This document shows positions 6,733 to 8,816 of a stretch of 8,816 bases of DNA, one piece after another. The stretch is taken from contig CANCGX010000042.1 in NCBI GenBank assembly GCA_947377725.1, positions 1 through 8,816 on the forward strand, written 5' to 3'. The notes below the pieces were generated by a model. It worked only from the letters and a program-made list of their open reading frames with translations. It was not told the origin of the DNA and made no database searches. The DNA comes from Actinomycetota bacterium (lineage in GTDB: Bacteria; Actinomycetota; Actinomycetes; Nanopelagicales; Nanopelagicaceae). The position numbers and the translations under genes were made by a program. The number at the start of each line of letters is the position of its first letter. Within the stretch, counting starts at the first letter, position 1.

Positions 6733-6738
6733 ATTCTC
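6733..6738 (-). promoter_or_regulatory. possible -10 box (GAGAAT) of the small Cys/His gene
   Basis: On the minus strand GAGAAT is followed by ATGAGC and then GTG at 6726, a six-base gap. If this is the -10, transcription would start at the GTG and the ATG at 6732 would not be in the mRNA. An AAAGGA about 10 bases before the ATG is a competing, rather distant, ribosome site. No good -35 is visible. Confidence 0.3.
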
Positions 6739-6794
6739 GCATTCCTTTGGCTTCTGATTAGCCCATCACCGCTCTTTACGGCAAGATTTACCTC

Positions 6795-7649
6795 ATGAGC
6801 ACGTCTGCAATCTCCATCAAAGGGCTTACAAAAAAATACGACGGCAAGTTTGCCGTAGCCGGGATTGACCTGGAAGTTGCTTACGGAGAGATCTTTGCAA
6901 TCCTTGGTCCAAATGGCGCTGGCAAAACGACAACCGTTGAAATTCTTGAGGGTTACAGGTCTCGCGATAGTGGAGAAGTTCGCGTGCTTGGTGATGACCC
7001 GCAGGCTCTTGGTGAGAAGAAGTACTCGTGGCGTGAGCGAATTGGAATTGTTTTACAGAGCTCCGCTGATGCAGGCGATCTATCAGTACGTGAGACCGTC
7101 CATCATTTTGCAAAATATTATGAACGAGCAAAAGACCCAGAAAGCGTCATCGCCCTTACAGGACTTTCCGAAAAAGCGGATGACAAGATCCGAAATCTCT
7201 CTGGCGGACAGAGGCGGCGTTTGGATGTTGCTCTTGGCATCATCGGCTCCCCTGAACTTCTTTTTCTAGATGAACCAACAACTGGATTTGATCCTGAAGC
7301 AAGACGTGCTTTCTGGGAGTTAATTAAGCAACTCAGAGATGAAGGCACCACAATTTTGCTCACGACTCACTATTTAGATGAAGCCGAAGCACTTGCTGAC
7401 CGCGTTGCAGTTATTGCCGGTGGAAAAATCATTGAAATTTCACCACCTGAAACTCTCGGTGGCCGACATTTAGCCCAAGCCAGAGTTACGTGGGTTGAGG
7501 GCGGTAAATCCCACGAGCGGCTTACTTCGACACCAACTAATGATGTCGCCACAATTTCAGCAAGACTTGGCGGTGAAATTCCCGAGCTTCAGGTGATTCG
7601 CCCGAGCTTGGAAGATATCTACCTTCAGATGATTGGGGGCCAAGAGTGA
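6795..7649 (+). CDS. ABC transporter ATP-binding protein (DrrA/CcmA-type exporter ATPase)
   Basis: The 284-residue nucleotide-binding subunit of an ABC-2 exporter, working at the inner face of the membrane as a dimer with the permease encoded next. It has every motif: Walker A GPNGAGKTT (38-46), Q-loop VLQ (Q88), signature LSGGQRRR (135-142), Walker B LLFLDEP (155-161), D-loop GFDPEAR and H-loop THY (H192). Residues 225-284 are the extra C-terminal domain of DrrA-type subunits, closing with SLEDIYLQMIG. Substrate is not encoded in these motifs; relatives export drugs, lipids, polysaccharides or peptides. Upstream, CAAGAT at 6782-6787 is seven bases before the ATG, a weak -10 candidate with no clear Shine-Dalgarno sequence. 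Its stop overlaps the permease start as GTGA. Confidence 0.93.
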   Translation: MSTSAISIKGLTKKYDGKFAVAGIDLEVAYGEIFAILGPNGAGKTTTVEILEGYRSRDSGEVRVLGDDPQALGEKKYSWRERIGIVLQSSADAGDLSVRETVHHFAKYYERAKDPESVIALTGLSEKADDKIRNLSGGQRRRLDVALGIIGSPELLFLDEPTTGFDPEARRAFWELIKQLRDEGTTILLTTHYLDEAEALADRVAVIAGGKIIEISPPETLGGRHLAQARVTWVEGGKSHERLTSTPTNDVATISARLGGEIPELQVIRPSLEDIYLQMIGGQE

Positions 7650-8428
7650 GAGTCCTTCGTTTGGGTTTACTCCGTGGTGGATTAGAAATTAAACAATTCT
7701 TACGCCAACGCGAATCTGTCGTCTTCACAATCTTTTTCCCCGTCATGCTTCTCTTTATTTTTGGATCAGTTTTTAAAGATTCCATCGCACCTGGCGTGAC
7801 CTTCAGCCAGTATTTTGTGGCGGGAATGATTGCAACAGGTTTGGTCAACTCTGGCTTCCAACAACTTGCGATAACTATTCCAATGGAACGCGATTTTGGA
7901 ACACTGAAAAGGCTTCGAGGAACTCCAATGTCGCCGGCTTCCTACTTTATTGGGAAAGCAATATTGGTAACGGTTTCCACGCTTGTGCAGATAGCACTAT
8001 TAATGGGCTTTGGCGCTGCAATGTTCGGATTGGATATGCCAACCAGTACTGCAAAGTGGTTTAGATTTGCATGGCTGATTGTTGTAGGAAGTTTCTGTAC
8101 GACCGCTCTTGGAATCGCATTTTCCACGGTTCCGAAAAGCGGCCGTGGTGCATCGGCAGTGGTATCCCCTATCGTCATTATTCTTCAATTCTTTAGCGGA
8201 GTATTTTTTGTTTTTACTCAGCTTCCAAAATGGATGCAAGATTTTGCCGCGATTTTCCCTCTCAAGTGGCTTACTCAAGGAATGAGATCGGTCTTCTTGC
8301 CGGACAGTTTTGTTCAACAAGAGGTTGCGAAGTCATGGGAAATAGGAAGAACTGCAATCATTCTGATCATCTGGACAGTTATTGGAATCGTATTTTCTGT
8401 AAAGAAATTTAAGTGGTCTAATTCGTGA
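7646..8428 (+). CDS. ABC-2 type transporter permease
   Basis: The 260-residue membrane subunit of the exporter. Six hydrophobic helices are visible at about 26-44, 56-72, 102-126, 141-161, 171-191 and 234-251, the standard ABC-2 arrangement. ERDFGTLKRLRGTPMSP (81-97) is the conserved cytoplasmic coupling segment between helices 2 and 3. FFSGVFFVFTQLPKWMQ (182-198) followed by FPLKWLTQGMR (204-214) is the family's C-terminal signature. The GTG at 7646 is chosen because GTGA overlaps the ATPase stop; a G-rich GGGGG about 7 bases upstream may help the ribosome. Its own stop overlaps the next GTG in the same way, so ATPase, permease and secreted protein should be made together. Length is normal and nothing is missing. 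Confidence 0.92.
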   Translation: MRVLRLGLLRGGLEIKQFLRQRESVVFTIFFPVMLLFIFGSVFKDSIAPGVTFSQYFVAGMIATGLVNSGFQQLAITIPMERDFGTLKRLRGTPMSPASYFIGKAILVTVSTLVQIALLMGFGAAMFGLDMPTSTAKWFRFAWLIVVGSFCTTALGIAFSTVPKSGRGASAVVSPIVIILQFFSGVFFVFTQLPKWMQDFAAIFPLKWLTQGMRSVFLPDSFVQQEVAKSWEIGRTAIILIIWTVIGIVFSVKKFKWSNS

Positions 8429-8816
8429 GGAAGCTAATTGCCGCCCTGCTCATACTCGCAGTCACGGCTCCTACCTCCTATGGCGCGACAAAGAAGCCAA
8501 CGCCAAAACCAGTTGTAAAAGTAAGCACCGCCAAGAAGACTGTTGCGGTTAAAAAGCCGATTAAGAAGGCAGTAACTAAGCAACCAGTCAAGAAGCCAAT
8601 TAAGAAGAAGGCCTACGTTCGCAAGACTGTAAAGGCAGTCGCCAAGCCCAAGGTGACACCAAAACCTGTTTGGCCTCCTAAAGGGTTCAAAGAAAATAAT
8701 GGTGTATTTGCACGGGTTCCAAGCGGAGCTGAACTTGTAGGGCTGCTTTCATCAAAGAAGACTCTTGCAAAGACAGTTTTGGCTTGCGAAGCAAGTGCTT
8801 GCGGAGCCGTTTACAT
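8425..8816 (+). CDS. secreted Lys/Pro-rich protein of unknown function, 5' part only
   Basis: An open frame of at least 130 codons that continues past the window. It starts at the GTG overlapping the permease stop (GTGA). Residues 1-20 are a Sec-type signal peptide: MRK, a hydrophobic core LIAALLILAV, then TAPTSYG with likely cleavage at G20 or A21. Residues 21-86 are extremely basic: 22 lysines in 66 residues, no Asp or Glu before E90, many Pro, Val and Ala, and a KKPIKK unit repeated 13 residues apart (43-48, 56-61). From about residue 87 the composition becomes normal (FARVPSGAELVGLLSS) and two cysteines appear (C121, C126), so a folded domain probably begins there. I do not recognise that domain. 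The basic stretch resembles a wall- or polyanion-binding linker. Its link to the ABC exporter is by position only. Confidence 0.8.
   Translation, partial: MRKLIAALLILAVTAPTSYGATKKPTPKPVVKVSTAKKTVAVKKPIKKAVTKQPVKKPIKKKAYVRKTVKAVAKPKVTPKPVWPPKGFKENNGVFARVPSGAELVGLLSSKKTLAKTVLACEASACGAVY
8554..8608 (+). repeat. imperfect direct repeat encoding KKPIKK units
   Basis: Two near-identical 16-base blocks (AAGCCGATTAAGAAGG at 8554 and AAGCCAATTAAGAAGA at 8593) are 39 bases apart, exactly 13 codons. They encode the repeated lysine/proline unit of the secreted protein and suggest the linker grew by tandem duplication. Confidence 0.6.

Noticed and set aside
6865..7269. Open frame of 134 codons on the plus strand inside the ABC ATPase gene
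   Set aside because: It lies in another frame of a gene with every ABC motif intact, and its translation shows no domain.
8425..8816. Histone H1-like DNA-binding protein, suggested by the Lys/Pro/Ala-rich sequence
   Set aside because: A clear signal peptide precedes the basic segment, so the protein is exported rather than bound to the nucleoid.
1..8816. Search for CRISPR repeats, tRNA genes, insertion sequences, phage genes and toxin-antitoxin or defence modules
   Set aside because: Nothing matching was seen on reading. The window is filled by ordinary conserved genes with uniform base composition.

Overview
The window reads as chromosomal DNA from a small-genome, fairly low-GC actinobacterium. 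By eye GC is in the mid-40s per cent. My best guess is a free-living freshwater member of the acI / Nanopelagicales type. The phylum rests on several points: a DUF4032 kinase-like protein, a Cys-less YbbN-type thioredoxin/TPR protein, the short Cys/His protein ending in NAPRY that is common in actinobacteria, and promoters that place the transcription start at the start codon (leaderless mRNAs). The lineage guess is inference from base composition and packing, not from a marker gene.

Layout. (1) 1-2994, minus strand: a three-gene cluster read right to left, namely a kinase-like DUF4032 protein, a thioredoxin-fold/TPR protein, and a YbjJ-like MFS permease cut off by the window edge. Both junctions are 4-base stop/start overlaps (ATGA and TTGA). 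(2) 3087-4220, plus: an AI-2E/PerM-family membrane protein, divergent from that cluster. (3) 4217-4927, minus: an alpha/beta hydrolase, convergent with the AI-2E gene and sharing a TTAA stop palindrome with it. (4) 4950-6404, plus: an aldehyde dehydrogenase divergent from the hydrolase across only 22 bp. (5) 6406-6732, minus: a small zinc-knuckle-like protein, convergent with the dehydrogenase and 1 bp from it. (6) 6795-8816, plus: a three-gene cluster of ABC ATPase, ABC-2 permease and a secreted Lys/Pro-rich protein that runs off the window. Both of its junctions are GTGA overlaps.

No stretch longer than about 92 bp lacks a gene. I saw no tRNA, rRNA, CRISPR array, insertion sequence, attachment site or phage gene. 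This is streamlined housekeeping chromosome rather than an accessory island.

How the genes may work together. The ABC pair forms a DrrAB-type exporter and is tightly coupled to a secreted, very basic protein, which suggests a cell-envelope job. The kinase-like, thioredoxin-like and MFS genes are translationally coupled, but no shared pathway can be read from them. The most distinctive sequence signals are regulatory. TANNNT boxes lie exactly 6 nt before the start codons of three genes, and two of these boxes overlap on opposite strands between the hydrolase and the dehydrogenase. I found no convincing new defence or mobile system.
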